This document shows, piece by piece, positions 62,660 through 64,000 of a stretch of DNA of 64,000 nucleotides (positions are counted from its first letter, which is position 1; each line of letters begins with the position of its first letter). The notes under the pieces were generated by a model. The model ran no database searches. It had not been told where the DNA came from and saw only the letters and a list, made by a program, of their open reading frames with translations. The stretch comes from Micropterix aruncella. Taxonomy: Eukaryota; Arthropoda; Insecta; Lepidoptera; Micropterigidae. The DNA lies in the NCBI GenBank assembly GCA_944548615.1, contig OX155957.1, forward strand, positions 20,545,329 to 20,609,328, read 5' to 3'. A program made the position numbers and the translations under genes.

Positions 62660-62976
62660 AGTCAAACTAAGCGGCCACAAGTTTTGGGGGTGGAGTTTCT
62701 GTCGGCGGGGTTAGGGGGATTGTGGGGGTTGGGGGAGTGTATGGAATTATGGGGTATATAAATGGGGTGTGGGATAAGAGGAGGGATTAGGGGGGTGGAG
62801 TTTGAAAGGGGGGGGGGTAAAGGGTTTGGCACGGGGGGATGGGGGGGGGGGGGTTGCATGATTACCGGAAAGTGTTGGGGTAATACAACTGATTTTTTCT
62901 TTTGTTTACATATTTAAATAGATAACAAACACCTTTATTGAAATTTGGACAGGACAACGCCTGTCGGGTCAGCTAG
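62660..62976 (+). repeat. Dispersed repeat family G1, reversed copy with Helitron-like end
   Basis: A long G-rich tract (62690-62850) is followed by ACCGGAAAGTGTTGGGGTAA and TACAACTGATTTT, the reverse complement of the family head. The copy then continues to GACAGGACAACGCCTGTCGG and GTCAGCTAG at 62976 with a following T. The GACAGG/CCTGTC hairpin just before CTAG suggests the family is Helitron-related. Confidence 0.55.
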
Positions 62977-63891
<915 letters not shown>

Positions 63892-64000
63892 AGTTTACCT
63901 TATTTTGATATTATTATATAGTCTTTAGTATAAACTTCTCTGCCAGAAATTAAGATTGAAGTATCTTCTTTCATTTCATTGTGCATTGGAGGTTTTTTAT

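Overview
The window looks like animal (most likely lepidopteran insect) nuclear DNA. It is AT-rich and gene-poor, with GT-AG introns, short CTAG-ending Helitrons, tRNA-derived SINEs, BEL/Pao, R1-like and RTE-like retroelements, Penelope-like and mariner remnants, and long (TA)n arrays. Nothing bacterial is present (no operons or CRISPR). The organism call is inference from this repeat mix.

Host genes: three members of one tandem family of organic-cation/carnitine-type major facilitator transporters (SLC22-like) lie head-to-tail on the minus strand. Gene 1 shows only its first coding exon (201-370); the rest runs off the left edge. Gene 2 is complete in six exons between 5792 and 16188, 1602 coding bases or 533 residues. 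Gene 3 has exons 2-6 between 41754 and 59750; I could not find exon 1 before the right edge. Where two or more copies can be compared, the intron positions and phases agree, so the genes arose by tandem duplication. All the other coding capacity I could recognise belongs to mobile elements.

Layout: 1-5.8 kb holds gene 1 exon 1, a solo LTR, a SINE and repeats. 5.8-16.2 kb is gene 2, with repeats and a 465-bp tandem duplication in its introns. 16.2-41.7 kb is an intergenic accumulation of transposons: Helitrons, a mariner remnant, Penelope-like pieces, an unclassified 2.7-kb DNA transposon with 35-bp terminal inverted repeats, an RTE-type LINE between two (TA)n arrays, an apparently intact BEL/Pao retrotransposon with apparently identical 1425-bp LTRs inside a (TA)n array, and an R1-like LINE inside a (TATG)n array. 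41.7-59.8 kb is gene 3. 59.8-64 kb holds repeats and a piggyBac-like element with TTAA target duplications.

The most striking structure is intron 3 of gene 3 (57780-47809). A 5'-truncated LINE was hit twice by pogo-type DNA transposons. The larger one (49944-55869) has perfect 26-bp terminal inverted repeats, TA target duplications and an open 572-residue transposase ending in a PHD-like zinc finger. It contains a PIF/Harbinger-type element (50204-53663), which carries a decayed C2H2 zinc-finger fragment and a hAT remnant (52470-53189). Each layer can be dated relative to the others from its own target-site duplication.
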